Positions 1 through 9,858 are shown, counted from the stretch's first letter. The stretch: 64,000 nucleotides of DNA from Cupriavidus pauculus (GCF_008693385.1 NZ_CP044065.1:1984001-2048000); one strand, 5' to 3'. A program made the numbers and translations. Notes: generated by a model from the letters alone, not told the origin.

Positions 1-279
1 ATGTTAATCATGCGATGCCTGTTAAGCCTTGCCACGCCAAGGGATGCCCCGCGCAGAGCGTGACCTGTGGCCGTGCTACTAGCTCCGGGACTGGTGCCCC
101 GGTCATGCTAGAGGGTTGTTGCGCGTGGGATGCGCGGGGGCGTACGGGGGAGCGCGCGAGTCATTTGATTTCACAACTGCGCGCGGATTAGCAAAACGGA
201 TTTTTTGCCCGAACCAAAATGCAGATTATTCAAAGTGTGATAGGATTTTCACACCACGCCAATTCTCTAAGAAAGGGAA
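1..279. other. Non-coding left edge of the integrated element
   Basis: No convincing gene is visible here. The stretch contains an imperfect inverted repeat at 79-111 (outer arms CTAGC/GCTAG, inner arms CCGGG/CCCGG). From about 160 it becomes clearly AT-richer than the chromosome to the right. It ends with a ribosome-binding-like AGAAAGGGA just before the start codon at 280. It is probably the upstream region of the DUF4145 gene inside the island. Confidence 0.4.
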
Positions 280-1095
280 ATGATGTCTGATTCGTATTCT
301 TGGCAATGTCCTTTCTGCGGTCACCACGCAACCATTACCATAAACAATCGGTCTGTTGATCATCATGTTTTCGACAAGGGCAATAAGGATGGCAACTCGG
401 TCCTAGTTACTACCGTCATCACTTGCCCCAACCCGGCGTGCCGAGAGTATGAACTAAAGGCTGCTCTCTACAGGTATGCGACCCCGCCTGGAGGTGGCTC
501 GTATGCCCCTAGGGGCGCGGCCAGGCAGACTTGGACTCTGCGCCCAGCTTCCGCTGCCAAGCCAATGCCAGACTATGTTCCTCATCCGATCGTTGAGGAC
601 TACAACGAAGCCTGCCTGATTCAGAGCCTCAGCCCGAAAGCGTCGGCAACCCTATCAAGGCGATGCCTGCAAGGAATTATTCGCGATTTCTTTGGAATAA
701 GTAAGGGGACTCTCGCTGAGGAGATTAAGGCAATCGAAGATAAAGTCGATGCCGAGACGTGGAAGTCGATCGATGCCGTGCGCAGCATTGGCAATATCGG
801 CGCACATATGGAAAAGGATATCAACGTTATCGTCGAGGTTGACGCAGACGAGGCGGCACACCTTGTTTGGCTAATTGAACTCCTAGTAGAGGACTGGTAC
901 GTTGCCCGCCACGAAAGACAGCTAAAGCACCAAAGCATCCGTGCCATTCGGGACAAGATGAACGCGGCCAAGAAGGCAAAGCCGTCAAACGTTGACAGCG
1001 AAAGCGCGGGAAATGCTAGCCAAGACGACATAGCAGGTATCGCCTCCTTAGCAGCACAGAAAGGAATTCGATTCGTTGAAGACGATAAATTCTAG
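280..1095 (+). CDS. Zinc-ribbon DUF4145 domain protein
   Basis: A 271-residue protein with two parts. The N-terminus has paired cysteines (C10-x2-C13 and C49-x4-C54) that look like a zinc ribbon. The region from about residue 115 to 215 resembles DUF4145, with an SRRCLQ helix and an IGNIGAH motif followed by a DADEA helix. DUF4145 proteins are often found in mobile elements and near restriction or defence genes, and the fold is thought to be HEPN-like; their function is unproven. The start is preceded by AGAAAGGGA; ATG occurs twice in tandem (280 and 283). Base composition is lower in GC than the core genes and codon use is different, which suggests transfer. The stop codon is one base from the stop of the convergent integrase, so both belong to the same island end. 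Confidence 0.75.
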   Translation: MMSDSYSWQCPFCGHHATITINNRSVDHHVFDKGNKDGNSVLVTTVITCPNPACREYELKAALYRYATPPGGGSYAPRGAARQTWTLRPASAAKPMPDYVPHPIVEDYNEACLIQSLSPKASATLSRRCLQGIIRDFFGISKGTLAEEIKAIEDKVDAETWKSIDAVRSIGNIGAHMEKDINVIVEVDADEAAHLVWLIELLVEDWYVARHERQLKHQSIRAIRDKMNAAKKAKPSNVDSESAGNASQDDIAGIASLAAQKGIRFVEDDKF

Positions 1096-1096
1096 T

Positions 1097-2498
1097 CTAC
1101 CGACTGATTTGATTTATCGCTTCGAGTAACCGTGTGGCAGGCATTCCATCGCCTGCCCCATAGGCGGCAGATACTCCCTGTTCAGCGTGCCCCATCAGGG
1201 CCATTCGCACGTCCGGCGTAACACCAGCGGTCCGACACATGTCGGCGAACCCATGCCGCCAAGAATGGAAGGTGATGCGCTTGTCCGTGATCTTGAGGGT
1301 ATTGCGCAGCAATCGCCCGTACCGCTTCGAAAAGGCGGCGGATACGATGCCGTGCATATCCGCCTTGGCGGGGAATAGCGGACCATCCTGCCGAGCCTGC
1401 GCCCATTCCACGAAGTCTCGCACTGGCTCGGCCAGTGGCACCCATCGGCGGCTACCTTGATTCTTGAGGCGCATTGCCGCACCCTCGTCGTGCTCACCCT
1501 CATCGGCAATCATGAGGCCAGGCATTTCCCTCGCGGGTCTGCAAATCCTCGCGGCGTAGCTGGTGCAATTCGTTCAGCCGGGCACCTGTCCAGCGGGCCA
1601 GTCGTGGTAGCCAGTACATAGCCGGGTCCGATTCGCGCATGCCCTTGGTGGCATCCATGACGGCCTCCGCCTGCTCGGGGCTGTAGGGCAGACGTAGCTC
1701 GACCGCGCGCTTAGGCGGCGGCAGTTCTGCACCCTCTGCGTGGTTCGCTTCGATCAAGCCGCGAGACTTGGCGACACCCAGCAGCAGACGGATAAATCCA
1801 ATTGTCTTGTTCGTCGTGGCGACACTGTTGCCCGCCTCAATCCAGCGATAACGCATGGCGATGATGGCCGCTCGCGTAATGGTGTGGATATCGGGGTCTC
1901 TCGCCTCTCGCACGGCGCGCGTCACTGCGTCCACAGTCTTGGCCGTGGGCTGTCTGTCGCGCTGCCAGAGCGGGATGATTTGCTCAAGCGTGAGGCCCGA
2001 TGTCTTGGTCTTGGCTTGCTGGGCCGTGGGCGCATTTTGCGTGGAAACAGCTTGGCGAATGGCGGGTGGAATCGGGGCATGCCCTGCCTCGGACCTACGC
2101 CGCTCTACGATGGCCCAAACCCGCTCCAGCCGGTCCGCCTCGGCCTCGTCCTTTTCCTGCTGCTCGTCCTCGGCATCCCAATGCGCCGCTGTTTCCTCGG
2201 CCTGCTCATGGCTCGCTGCCTCGTCCCAATAGGCCGGGTCGATGCTGTCTGCTGGCATCGGCTGCGGACGCTGCGTCATGGTCTGCTCTGCCGTCGCAAA
2301 CTCGTTATCCAATTCCACAGATATGGCTCGGGACAAGCGCAATGCTTCGGCCCGGTCCTTGGTGCGGAGGCTTCTAACGATTTCGGCTTTGCCCGGATAG
2401 AGGGGCGTGAGGTGCTTGGGGATAGGGCGGCGAATGTAGTACGTACTGCCGCGTTTGATGAGGTGTGCCATGTCTTCTCGCTGGTCCGTGTGTAACAC
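1097..2498 (-). pseudogene. Tyrosine recombinase (integrase), frameshifted
   Basis: A site-specific integrase split into two reading frames. The upstream part (2498 down to 1500) has an N-terminal DUF6538-like segment (YYIRRPIPKHL), an SAM-like core-binding region and the first catalytic box with Arg in TGARLNEL. The downstream part (from about 1525 to 1097) supplies the Lys region (KNQGSRRWVPL), the HSWRHGF box (HxxR) and a C-terminal GHAEQ...AAYG segment with the nucleophilic Tyr. Removing one base in the run at 1525-1530 (TTTCCC on the plus strand) joins the frames into one full-length integrase. The likely true start is the ATG at 2471 (MAHLIKRG); the earlier one at 2498 is possible. It sits next to the 3' end of tRNA-Ser, the usual position of an integrase. 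A sequencing error in the homopolymer cannot be excluded. Confidence 0.85.
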
Positions 2499-2532
2499 CC
2501 GCGTGGCAGTGTATGTACCGGAAACCCGCGCC

Positions 2533-2570
2533 AGAAAAACAAAACCCCGGAAGACCGCGATCTTCCGGGG
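2533..2570 (-). terminator. Rho-independent terminator of tRNA-Ser
   Basis: A perfect 10-bp stem (2545-2554 with 2561-2570, CCCCGGAAGA paired with TCTTCCGGGG) encloses a 6-nt loop. On the minus strand it is followed by a T-rich tract (2544 down to 2533). It lies 14 nt past the CCA end of the tRNA. Because the integrase begins just beyond it, the island junction is probably in or next to this interval. Confidence 0.85.
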
Positions 2571-2584
2571 TTCGCCGCCATTAC

Positions 2585-2678
2585 TGGCGGAGACGGAGGG
2601 ATTCGAACCCTCGATCCAGGTTTTGGCCCGGATGCTCCCTTAGCAGGGGAGTGCCTTCGACCTCTCGGCCACGTCTCC
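2585..2678 (-). tRNA. tRNA-Ser (anticodon GCU)
   Basis: Reading the minus strand, the acceptor arms GGAGACG (2678-2672) and CGTCTCC (2595-2589) pair. A long variable arm typical of class II serine tRNAs is present, the T loop has GGTTCGAATCC, and the CCA tail is encoded (2587-2585). The anticodon GCT is at 2644-2642, flanked by CT and AA in a 7-nt loop, and reads AGC/AGU serine codons. The gene has its own promoter and terminator and appears to be the integration site of the element on its 3' side. Confidence 0.95.
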
Positions 2679-2720
2679 CAAACTTGCGTTGTGCGAGGGA
2701 GTCCACACAACGAAGCGCGT

Positions 2721-2749
2721 ATTCTAGCGAGTGACTTTCAATTGGTCAA
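2721..2749 (-). promoter_or_regulatory. Sigma-70-type promoter of tRNA-Ser
   Basis: On the minus strand, TTGACC (2749-2744) is followed after exactly 17 bp by TAGAAT (2726-2721). Initiation would be expected near 2714, giving a leader of about 36 nt before the mature 5' end at 2678. This is one of the best -35/-10 pairs in the window. Confidence 0.75.
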
Positions 2750-2773
2750 CGCCAAATCGATGACATTGACCAC

Positions 2774-2806
2774 AATTTCGCTCGCCAGAAAATTCCTGGC
2801 GAAATT
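2774..2806 (-). terminator. Hairpin downstream of lysC, possible terminator
   Basis: Outer arms AATTTCGC and GCGAAATT (2774-2781 and 2799-2806) and inner arms CGCCAG/CTGGCG form a strong bulged hairpin a few bases after the lysC stop. There is no clear U tract, so termination is an inference from position. Confidence 0.35.
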
Positions 2807-2809
2807 CGA

Positions 2810-4060
2810 TCACGCCTGATCGAGTTCGAACACCTTGTGCAGCGCGCGGACGGCGAGCTCCATGTACTTCTCGTCGATCAGCACCGAGATCTTGATCTCC
2901 GACGTCGAGATCATCTGGATGTTGATGCCCTCTTCCGACAGCGTGCGGAACATCTTGCTGGCGATGCCGACGTGCGAGCGCATGCCCACGCCAACCACGG
3001 AGACCTTCGACACCTTCGGGTCGCCCGTCACGCTGCCGGCGCCGATATGCGCCTTCACGCCATCGTTGAGGATCGTCAGCGCGCGCTGGTAGTCGCCGCG
3101 CGGCACGGTGAACGTGAAATCGGTCTTGCCGTCCACGGACTGGTTCTGGATGATCATGTCGACGTCGATGTTCGCGTCGGCGATCGGGCCCAGGATCTGG
3201 TAGGCGATGCCCGGCTTGTCCGGCACGCCCAGGACAGTGATCTTGGCCTCGTCACGGGCAAATGCGATGCCGGAGATGACGGCTGCTTCCATGTCAGACT
3301 CTTCCTCAAAAGTAATCAGCGTGCCCGAATGCATTTCCTGCTCGAGCGGCATCAGGGGGTCGGTCAGCGACGACAGCACGCGCGTCTTCACGCGGTACTT
3401 GCCGGCGAACTCCACCGAGCGGATCTGCAGCACCTTGGAACCGAGGCTGGCCATTTCCAGCATTTCCTCGAAGGTGATCTGGTCCAGCCGGCGGGCGTCC
3501 TCGACCACGCGCGGATCGGTCGTGTACACGCCATCCACGTCGGTATAGATCAGGCATTCGTCGGCCTTGATCGCGGCCGCGATGGCCACGGCGGACGTAT
3601 CCGAGCCGCCACGACCCAGCGTCGTGATATTGCCCTCTTCGTCGATGCCCTGGAACCCGGTGATCACGACCACCTTGCCAGCGTCCACGTCGCCGCGGAT
3701 GCGTTCGTCGTCGATCGACTGGATGCGCGCCTTGGTGTAGGCCGAATCCGTCTTCACGGGAACCTGCCAGCCCGTGTAGCTCACGGCGTCGATGCCCTCG
3801 CCATGCAGCGCGATCGCGAGCAGGGCCACGCTGGCCTGCTCGCCGGTCGAGGCCAGCATGTCCAGTTCACGCGGGTCAGGCTGCGCGGAGAGTTCCTTGG
3901 CAAGGCCCAGCAGGCGATTGGTCTCGCCCGACATGGCCGAAGGCACCACGACTACGCGGTGACCTGCGCGGTGCCACTTGGCCACGCGCTTGGCGACATT
4001 CTTGATGCGTTCCGTGGAACCCATCGAAGTGCCGCCGTATTTGTGAACGATGAGAGCCAT
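2810..4060 (-). CDS. lysC: Aspartate kinase
   Basis: Phosphorylates L-aspartate, the first step towards lysine, methionine and threonine. The product is 416 residues. It starts [15 protein letters not shown], with the KYGGTS nucleotide-binding motif at residues 6-11. [12 protein letters not shown] segment and the [13 protein letters not shown] loop lie in the amino acid kinase domain. Two ACT domains follow (starting near [11 protein letters not shown] and [13 protein letters not shown]), so feedback regulation by lysine/threonine is expected. I place the start at the ATG at 4060 because the family begins with this sequence; an upstream in-frame start would add 15 residues with no family similarity. 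It runs in the same direction as tilS and accA upstream. Confidence 0.96.
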   Translation of the reverse strand: MALIVHKYGGTSMGSTERIKNVAKRVAKWHRAGHRVVVVPSAMSGETNRLLGLAKELSAQPDPRELDMLASTGEQASVALLAIALHGEGIDAVSYTGWQVPVKTDSAYTKARIQSIDDERIRGDVDAGKVVVITGFQGIDEEGNITTLGRGGSDTSAVAIAAAIKADECLIYTDVDGVYTTDPRVVEDARRLDQITFEEMLEMASLGSKVLQIRSVEFAGKYRVKTRVLSSLTDPLMPLEQEMHSGTLITFEEESDMEAAVISGIAFARDEAKITVLGVPDKPGIAYQILGPIADANIDVDMIIQNQSVDGKTDFTFTVPRGDYQRALTILNDGVKAHIGAGSVTGDPKVSKVSVVGVGMRSHVGIASKMFRTLSEEGINIQMISTSEIKISVLIDEKYMELAVRALHKVFELDQA

Positions 4061-4147
4061 CTTCTTGTCGACGCCAGCGATTGTGCAAAGCCCTTGAAAA
4101 TACACGAACGGCGCCGCTCCGGCAAGGCCAGGCTTGCATCGGCGTGA

Positions 4148-5569
4148 TCAGGGCGTGGCGCCGGGGCGATTTTCCAGCCGATCCGGCACCCACTCCACCC
4201 GCCACCGTGGCGCCGGCGCGGCGTCCGGCCAGCGACGATGCTGTCCGAGCCCGGCCGCCAGCACCAGCGCCTCCCCCGCCCACAGCAGCGGCAGGCACTC
4301 GCGGCGCCACGCGGGCACGCCGGCTTCCTGATAGGCCTGCTTGAGCGCGCGCGCCGGGCCGCCCGGCCGCAGCACGATCCGCTCGCCGCCGGCGCGCGGC
4401 GTCACGCGCATCGGCGCCCGCAGCACGGCCTCGGGCACGCCGAACGTGTCGTCGCGCGTAAAACGCAAGACACCGCGCCAGTCCGGCACGGCAACCTCGG
4501 CCGCTTCCTGCCACGCAAACGCGAACACATCCGGCACCGCGGCAAGCGGCGGCCGGCAGGCCAGCACGCGGTCACGAAAACGATGGAGCACGAGCCCGTC
4601 GTGCGCGATGGCCGGCTCGCCACCGTCATGGTCGATCAGTTGCCTGCGCATATCCGCGAGCCGCGCCGTCGAAGGCGGCTGCGCGCCCAGGTCGCGCAGC
4701 CAGGTCCGCAGCACCGCGTCCGCCCGCGCGGGCGGCAACGCGCGCAATCCTGGCAGATCGAGTTCGCCGTAGGTATCGCCATCGCGCCCCGCCCGCACCA
4801 GCGGCGCGAGGTCGTGCTGCGTCATGGCGTCGAGCATGTCCGCGGCCTGCGCGATATGCGCGGCGGCCTGCACCACGTTCTCCTGCAATCCGGAAAACGC
4901 CGCCACGAGGGCAGGCAGATGGGCGCGCAGCGCATTGCGCGCATACCGCGTGTCGGTGTTGGAAGGATCCTCGATCCAGCGCAGCGCATGGCGCGCGCAA
5001 TATGCATCGATCTCCGCGCGCGGCATGTCGATCCACGGGCGCAGCAGCTGCACGTCGCCGGCGGCATCGAGCGCGCGCATTGCCGGCATCCCGGCGAGAC
5101 CCGCAACGCCGGCACCGCGGAACAGGCGCAGGAGCACCGTTTCCACCTGATCGTCGCGATGATGCGCGAACATCAGCACGCGGGCACCGGCCGCGCGGCA
5201 CATGCGGCCCAGCGCGTCGTAGCGCGCGCGTCGCGCGGCCGCCTCGATGCCCTCCCCGCCTAGCGCGGAGACCTGTACGCGTTCGGTATGGAACGGCACG
5301 CCCCACTCGCCGCACAGCGTCGCGCAGAACGCGTCCCATGCATCGGCTTCCGCCTGCAGGCCATGATGCACGTGCAATGCGACGACGGTCGCGCCGAGCC
5401 GCGCGGCGGCATCGCGCGCGGCGTGGAGCAACGCCACGGAGTCCCGGCCGCCGGACAGGGCCACGGCAATCGGCAAAGCGATGGGCGCAACATCGCTGGG
5501 AGCCGAAACAACAAAGGCCGCACTGGCTTGCACAGCCCGTGCGACCTTGTCGATCAGGTCCGGTGACAT
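4148..5569 (-). CDS. tilS: tRNA(Ile)-lysidine synthase
   Basis: Modifies C34 of the CAU-anticodon isoleucine tRNA to lysidine, using ATP and lysine; essential for decoding AUA. The protein is 473 residues. The PP-loop SGGRDS is at about residues 39-44, HVHHGLQ follows, and RYDALGRMCRAAGARVLMFAHHRDDQ covers the second conserved region. The C-terminus has the TilS substrate-binding domains (LRPGGPARALKQAYQEAGVPAWRRECLP region). I use the ATG at 5569 because more upstream starts would run into accA, whose stop is at 5598. The order accA-tilS-lysC is common in Burkholderiaceae. Confidence 0.94.
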   Translation of the reverse strand: MSPDLIDKVARAVQASAAFVVSAPSDVAPIALPIAVALSGGRDSVALLHAARDAAARLGATVVALHVHHGLQAEADAWDAFCATLCGEWGVPFHTERVQVSALGGEGIEAAARRARYDALGRMCRAAGARVLMFAHHRDDQVETVLLRLFRGAGVAGLAGMPAMRALDAAGDVQLLRPWIDMPRAEIDAYCARHALRWIEDPSNTDTRYARNALRAHLPALVAAFSGLQENVVQAAAHIAQAADMLDAMTQHDLAPLVRAGRDGDTYGELDLPGLRALPPARADAVLRTWLRDLGAQPPSTARLADMRRQLIDHDGGEPAIAHDGLVLHRFRDRVLACRPPLAAVPDVFAFAWQEAAEVAVPDWRGVLRFTRDDTFGVPEAVLRAPMRVTPRAGGERIVLRPGGPARALKQAYQEAGVPAWRRECLPLLWAGEALVLAAGLGQHRRWPDAAPAPRWRVEWVPDRLENRPGATP

Positions 5570-5597
5570 CGTGGATGTCACCGCGTTGGCGCCACCG

Positions 5598-6569
5598 TCA
5601 TTCGGTCGCGCCGGTTTCCTTGAACTTGCCATACGCGAGCAGACGCTCATGACGGCGCGCCTGCAGTTCCTTCACGCTCATGCCCTGGAACTGGCGCAGC
5701 GATTCGGCCAGCGAGCGCTTGAGCATCGTCGCCATGTTCTTCGGGTCGCGATGCGCGCCACCGAGCGGCTCGTTGATGATCTTGTCGATCAGGCCCAGCG
5801 CCTTCAGTCGATGCGCGGTCAGGCCCAGCGCCTCGGCGGCTTCCGGCGCCTTCGCGGCGGTCTTCCAGAGAATGGACGCGCAGCCTTCCGGCGAGATCAC
5901 CGCATACGTCGCGAACTGGAGCATCTGCACCACATCGCCGACGGCAATCGCGAGCGCGCCGCCCGAACCGCCTTCGCCGATGATCGTCGCGATCAGGGGC
6001 ACCTTCAGGCCGGCCATCACGTAGAGGTTATGGCCGATCGCTTCCGACTGGCCACGCTCTTCCGCGTCGATGCCGGGGAACGCGCCCGGCGTGTCCACGA
6101 ACGTGAAGATCGGCAGGCCGAACTTGTCGGCCAGCTCCATCAGGCGCTTGGCCTTGCGATAGCCCTCGGGCTTCGACATGCCGAAGTTGCGCAGCGCGCG
6201 TTCCTTCGTGTCGCGGCCCTTCTGGTGACCGATGACCATGCAGGCCTGGCCGTTGAAGCGCGCCAGACCGCCCACGATCGACAGATCGTCGGCAAACGCA
6301 CGGTCGCCGTGCAGTTCATGGAAGTCGGTAAAGATCTCCCGCACATAGTCCAGCGTATAGGGACGCTGGGGGTGACGGGCGATTTGCGCAACCTGCCACG
6401 GGGTCAGGTTGGCGTAGATATCCTTGGTGAGCTGCTGGCTCTTGCCAGCCAGCCGCGAGATCTCTTCGGAAATATCGACGGCCGAATCGTCCTGAACAAA
6501 ACGCAGTTCTTCGATCTTTGCCTCGAGCTCGGCAATCGGCTGTTCGAAATCCAGGAAGGTGGTTTTCAT
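5598..6569 (-). CDS. accA: Acetyl-CoA carboxylase carboxyltransferase subunit alpha
   Basis: Forms, with AccD, the carboxyltransferase that moves the carboxyl group from biotin to acetyl-CoA, giving malonyl-CoA for fatty acid synthesis. The 323-residue product has the normal family length. It has the N-terminal helical segment ([19 protein letters not shown]), then the crotonase-like fold with [30 protein letters not shown] and the oxyanion region [19 protein letters not shown] -10-like hexamer lies at 6605-6600 on the minus strand, about 30 nt before the ATG, but I see no good -35. Confidence 0.97.
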   Translation of the reverse strand: MKTTFLDFEQPIAELEAKIEELRFVQDDSAVDISEEISRLAGKSQQLTKDIYANLTPWQVAQIARHPQRPYTLDYVREIFTDFHELHGDRAFADDLSIVGGLARFNGQACMVIGHQKGRDTKERALRNFGMSKPEGYRKAKRLMELADKFGLPIFTFVDTPGAFPGIDAEERGQSEAIGHNLYVMAGLKVPLIATIIGEGGSGGALAIAVGDVVQMLQFATYAVISPEGCASILWKTAAKAPEAAEALGLTAHRLKALGLIDKIINEPLGGAHRDPKNMATMLKRSLAESLRQFQGMSVKELQARRHERLLAYGKFKETGATE

Positions 6570-6693
6570 AGAAACGCGGACCTGTCTGTGAAGGGGCGCA
6601 TTCTACCGGAAAAAGAACCCGGTCCGACCGCCCTGAAAGTTGAACTTCCTACACTTCCCGGCAAATTTTCCCTGCCGGCCCTGCCAGACACTC

Positions 6694-7602
6694 CTAATAC
6701 GTCACTGGAACCGGGTCCAGACTGCGCCACATATACCACGTCGCTACCGTGCGCCACGGCTCCCAATTGGCGGCCACTTCACGTGCCTCGCTCCGGGTCA
6801 CGGGCTCGCCACTGAAGTAATTGGCCGAGATTGCATTGATCAGGCCAACGTCGTCGAGCGGCAGCACGTTCGGGCGCATCAGGTTGAACATCAGGAACAT
6901 TTCCGCCGTCCAGCGCCCGATACCGCGAATCTGGGTGAGCTCGGCGATGACGGCCTCGTCCTCCATCGCGGCCCACTCATTGACATGGACGCGTCCGGCC
7001 TTGAAATGTTCGGAAAGATCGATGATGTATTCCGCCTTGCGCCGCGACAATCCGCAACTGGCGAGCTGGTCGTTGCCGGCCTTGAGGAACTGCGCGGGCG
7101 TCAGCCGCGGGCACATCGTCACGAGCCTGTCCCACACGGCCTGCGCGGCCTTGACGGAGATCTGCTGGCCAACGACAGAGCGCGCGAGCGTGACGAACGG
7201 ATCGCCGCGCGAGATCAGATGCGCGGGGCCGTATGTCGGGATCATCTTGCGCAGGATGCGGTCCCGCTTCATCAGGTCCGCGCACGCTTCATCCCAGTAG
7301 GCGGGACGCACCGCATCGACGACCGTCTCCACCGGTAAGGGCATGCCCTCGGCTTCCGGCAACGCCGGCCTGGCGGCGCGGGCGCCCTTCGCGGCGGCGC
7401 CGCTCTTGCCGGTCGCCTTGTCGGTACGCTTCGCGGCCGCGGTCTTGGCGGCCTCTTTCCCGGTCACGGTCGCGGCAACCTTGGCGAGCACCTTCGCGGG
7501 CGCCTTGCCCTGCGCGCTGCCCGCCCCCTTGCCGGATGCCTTCGAGGCCGGCCTGCTCGCGGACTTGCCAGCTACCGTGGGCTTGCGCGCGGCAGCGTTC
7601 AA
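6694..7602 (-). CDS. alkA: DNA-3-methyladenine glycosylase (HhH-GPD) with Lys/Ala-rich tail
   Basis: Base-excision repair glycosylase for alkylated purines. The catalytic part has the [12 protein letters not shown] helix, the helix-hairpin-helix [11 protein letters not shown] and the following LPLDDVG with the catalytic Asp at about residue 250-251. The first 85 residues are a Lys/Ala/Gly/Thr-rich, histone H1-like tail with no fold of its own. I choose a TTG start at 7602: it has GGAGG five bases upstream and overlaps the cysS stop (TTGA). A GTG at 7614 is the alternative. The coupling to cysS suggests cotranscription. The family assignment is firm; the exact substrate range is not visible. 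Confidence 0.88.
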   Translation of the reverse strand: MNAAARKPTVAGKSASRPASKASGKGAGSAQGKAPAKVLAKVAATVTGKEAAKTAAAKRTDKATGKSGAAAKGARAARPALPEAEGMPLPVETVVDAVRPAYWDEACADLMKRDRILRKMIPTYGPAHLISRGDPFVTLARSVVGQQISVKAAQAVWDRLVTMCPRLTPAQFLKAGNDQLASCGLSRRKAEYIIDLSEHFKAGRVHVNEWAAMEDEAVIAELTQIRGIGRWTAEMFLMFNLMRPNVLPLDDVGLINAISANYFSGEPVTRSEAREVAANWEPWRTVATWYMWRSLDPVPVTY

Positions 7603-8987
7603 GCACGCCTCCACTCGGTCGCGCCGCCCGGCTTGTCTTCCAGCACCACCCCCGCTTCGAGCAGTTCCGCGCGAATGCGGTCGGCCTCGGCGAAGTTGCG
7701 CTCGACCTTGGCCGTCTTGCGCGCCGCAATGCGCGACTCGATCTCGTCGGGCGTCAGGCCATCGGTCACGTGGCCGCCCTGCAGGAACGTGTGCGGATCG
7801 CGCTCGAGCAGACCCAGCGTGCCGGCCAGCCCCTTGAGCTGGCGCGCGGCCACCGTCGAGCCCGTGCGATTGACCTCGCTCGCGAGGTCGAACAGCACCG
7901 ACATGGCGATGGGCGTATTGAAGTCGTCGTTCATCGCGTCCGCAAAGCGCTTCGCGTGCGGCTCTTCCCAGTCCACCGCGCAACCGCCCGGCTGCGTCTC
8001 CTTGAGCGCCGTGTACAGGCGCGTCAGCGCGCCGCGCGCGTCGTCGAGGTGGGCATCGCTATAGTTCAGCGGGCTGCGATAGTGCGCGCGCAGGATAAAG
8101 AAGCGCACGACCTCGGCGTCGTACTGCTTGAGCACTTCGCGAATGGTGAAGAAGTTGCCGAGCGACTTCGACATCTTCTCGTCGTTCACGCGCACGAAAC
8201 CGTTGTGCATCCAGAGGTTGACGAACGGCTTGCCGCTCGCGCCCTCGGACTGCGCAATCTCGTTCTCGTGGTGCGGGAACTGCAGGTCGGCGCCGCCGCC
8301 GTGGATATCGAAATGCTCGCCCAGCAGCGTGCAGCTCATGGCCGAGCATTCGATATGCCAGCCCGGACGGCCCGAGCCCCACTTCGACGCCCACTTGGTC
8401 TCGGGCGGCTCCGATTCCTTCGCGGACTTCCACAGCACGAAATCGAGCGGGTCCTGCTTGGCGTCGTTGGCCGACACGCGCTCGCCGGCACGCAGATCCT
8501 CGAGCGACTTGCCCGAGAGCTTGCCGTAGCCGGGAAACTTGCGGACCGAATAATTGACGTCGCCGTCGCTGGCCTGATACGCGAGGCCGTTGGCCTCGAG
8601 CTTCTCGATCAGGTTCAGCATCTGCGGCACGTAGTCGGTCGCGCGTGGCTCGTAGTCGGGACGGATGATGCCCAGCGCCGCGGCATCCTCGTGCATGTAC
8701 TGGATGAAACGCGTCGTCAGCTGGCCGATGGTCTCGCCATTCTCGGCCGCGCGGCGGATGATCTTGTCGTCGATGTCCGTGATGTTCTGCACGTACGTGA
8801 CGTCATAGCCCGCGGCGCGCAGCCAGCGATGCACCATGTCGAACACCACCATCACGCGCGCGTGGCCGACGTGACAGTAATCGTAAACGGTCATGCCGCA
8901 GACATACATGCGGACCTTGCCCGGTTCGATTGGCACGAAAGGCTGCTTCTCACGCGCGAGCGTGTTGTAGATGTTCAGTTGCTGCAT
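7599..8987 (-). CDS. cysS: Cysteinyl-tRNA synthetase
   Basis: Charges tRNA-Cys. The product is 462 residues, normal for this class I enzyme. The HIGH signature is HVGH at residues 39-42, a zinc-binding Cys is at 30, and the KMSKSLGN loop lies in the C-terminal half of the Rossmann domain. GWHIECSAM and the [15 protein letters not shown] zinc-binding region are present. The stop overlaps the start of the downstream glycosylase gene. The upstream neighbour is divergent. Confidence 0.97.
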   Translation of the reverse strand: MQQLNIYNTLAREKQPFVPIEPGKVRMYVCGMTVYDYCHVGHARVMVVFDMVHRWLRAAGYDVTYVQNITDIDDKIIRRAAENGETIGQLTTRFIQYMHEDAAALGIIRPDYEPRATDYVPQMLNLIEKLEANGLAYQASDGDVNYSVRKFPGYGKLSGKSLEDLRAGERVSANDAKQDPLDFVLWKSAKESEPPETKWASKWGSGRPGWHIECSAMSCTLLGEHFDIHGGGADLQFPHHENEIAQSEGASGKPFVNLWMHNGFVRVNDEKMSKSLGNFFTIREVLKQYDAEVVRFFILRAHYRSPLNYSDAHLDDARGALTRLYTALKETQPGGCAVDWEEPHAKRFADAMNDDFNTPIAMSVLFDLASEVNRTGSTVAARQLKGLAGTLGLLERDPHTFLQGGHVTDGLTPDEIESRIAARKTAKVERNFAEADRIRAELLEAGVVLEDKPGGATEWRRA

Positions 8988-9075
8988 GAAGGAAGTTCAG
9001 TGGTGAAACCGCGGGACCTGCGTCGAGGCGCCTATCTTACCGGAACGGCCTTGTGCGGGGGGACGGCCGCCCTTT

Positions 9076-9083
9076 GCTAGAAT
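9076..9083 (+). promoter_or_regulatory. Extended -10-like element upstream of the TPR gene
   Basis: The plus strand reads TGCTAGAAT at 9075-9083, a good match to an extended -10 (TGnTAnAAT). Transcription would start near 9090, which supports the downstream ATG at 9112 over the ATG at 9082 as the TPR gene start. No good -35 is visible at the right spacing. Confidence 0.45.
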
Positions 9084-9111
9084 GCCGCGGAGTATAACGG
9101 ACCGCACTTAC

Positions 9112-9858
9112 ATGAGCTTGCCTCTGCCTACCTCGACCGCCGGTCGACCCTCAGCCGCTGGCGGTCGATATTCCGCCGCGCCGTTCGCGCGCGTGGCCGC
9201 GACGCTCGCCATGCTGGCGGCCTTCGCCGCGCAGCCCGCCGCCGCGCAGAATGGCCCGCTCTCGCTGCAGCCGCCGCCGGCGCCGGCCACCGGCCCGGTG
9301 TCGAAGGACCCCGGCATGGTGCCCGCCGAGAAGGCGCTGCGCGAAAAGCGCTACAGCGACGCGGTGGCGGCGTTCGACCGTGTGCTCGCGACCAATCCGC
9401 GCAATGCGCAGGCCCGCTTCGAGCGCGCCTGGGCGCTGGCGCAGTCCGGCCGCGAGGACGAGGCGATGCGCGCGTTTGCCGAAATGGCGCAGGACTTCCC
9501 CGAACTGCCCGAGCCGCACAACAACCTCGCCCTGCTGTACGCCAAGCGCGGCGACCTCAAGCGCGCCGAGTCCGAACTGCTGCTCGCGATCGAGGCGCGT
9601 CCGGACTTCGGCGTCGCCTATACGAACCTGGGCGACGTCTACCGCCGCATGGCCGAGCAGGCCTACAACAACGCGCTTCGCCGCAACCCCGGCGACGCGC
9701 GCGCGGCCGAGTCCCTGCGTCACGTGCGCGAGAGCGCCCCGGCAGGCGGTTCGGATAGCAGCGCCGACGCCGCGCCGGCCTCGGCACCGGCCGCCACGCC
9801 CGCGCCGAAATCTTCGTCGAAGGCGCCCCGCAAGCCTGCCAAATCGGATAATCGTTAA
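9112..9858 (+). CDS. Exported tetratricopeptide-repeat protein
   Basis: A 248-residue protein. A long N-terminal signal region with a hydrophobic stretch (VAATLAMLAAFAAQPAAAQ) predicts export. It is followed by a proline-rich linker and about four TPR helices pairs (from KALREKRYSDAVAAFDRVL to GVAYTNLGDVYRRMAEQAY). The C-terminus is a low-complexity Ala/Pro/Lys tail. TPR proteins serve as protein-protein scaffolds; its partner is unknown. The two cyclophilin genes follow at once (15 nt to the first), so it may be cotranscribed with periplasmic folding factors. An upstream ATG at 9082 lies inside the putative -10 and is not preferred. Confidence 0.8.
   Translation: MSLPLPTSTAGRPSAAGGRYSAAPFARVAATLAMLAAFAAQPAAAQNGPLSLQPPPAPATGPVSKDPGMVPAEKALREKRYSDAVAAFDRVLATNPRNAQARFERAWALAQSGREDEAMRAFAEMAQDFPELPEPHNNLALLYAKRGDLKRAESELLLAIEARPDFGVAYTNLGDVYRRMAEQAYNNALRRNPGDARAAESLRHVRESAPAGGSDSSADAAPASAPAATPAPKSSSKAPRKPAKSDNR

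Noticed and set aside
2837..4147. Long plus-strand open frame opposite lysC
   Set aside because: It is the antisense shadow of a clear aspartate kinase gene; the His/Arg/Asp-rich product has no recognisable domain. High GC makes such frames common.
4061..4147. Lysine riboswitch upstream of lysC
   Set aside because: The gap to tilS is only 87 bp, too short for the known lysine riboswitch, and no matching stems were seen.
9082..9111. Upstream start codon for the TPR protein
   Set aside because: The ATG lies inside a likely extended -10 element, so the transcript would begin after it.
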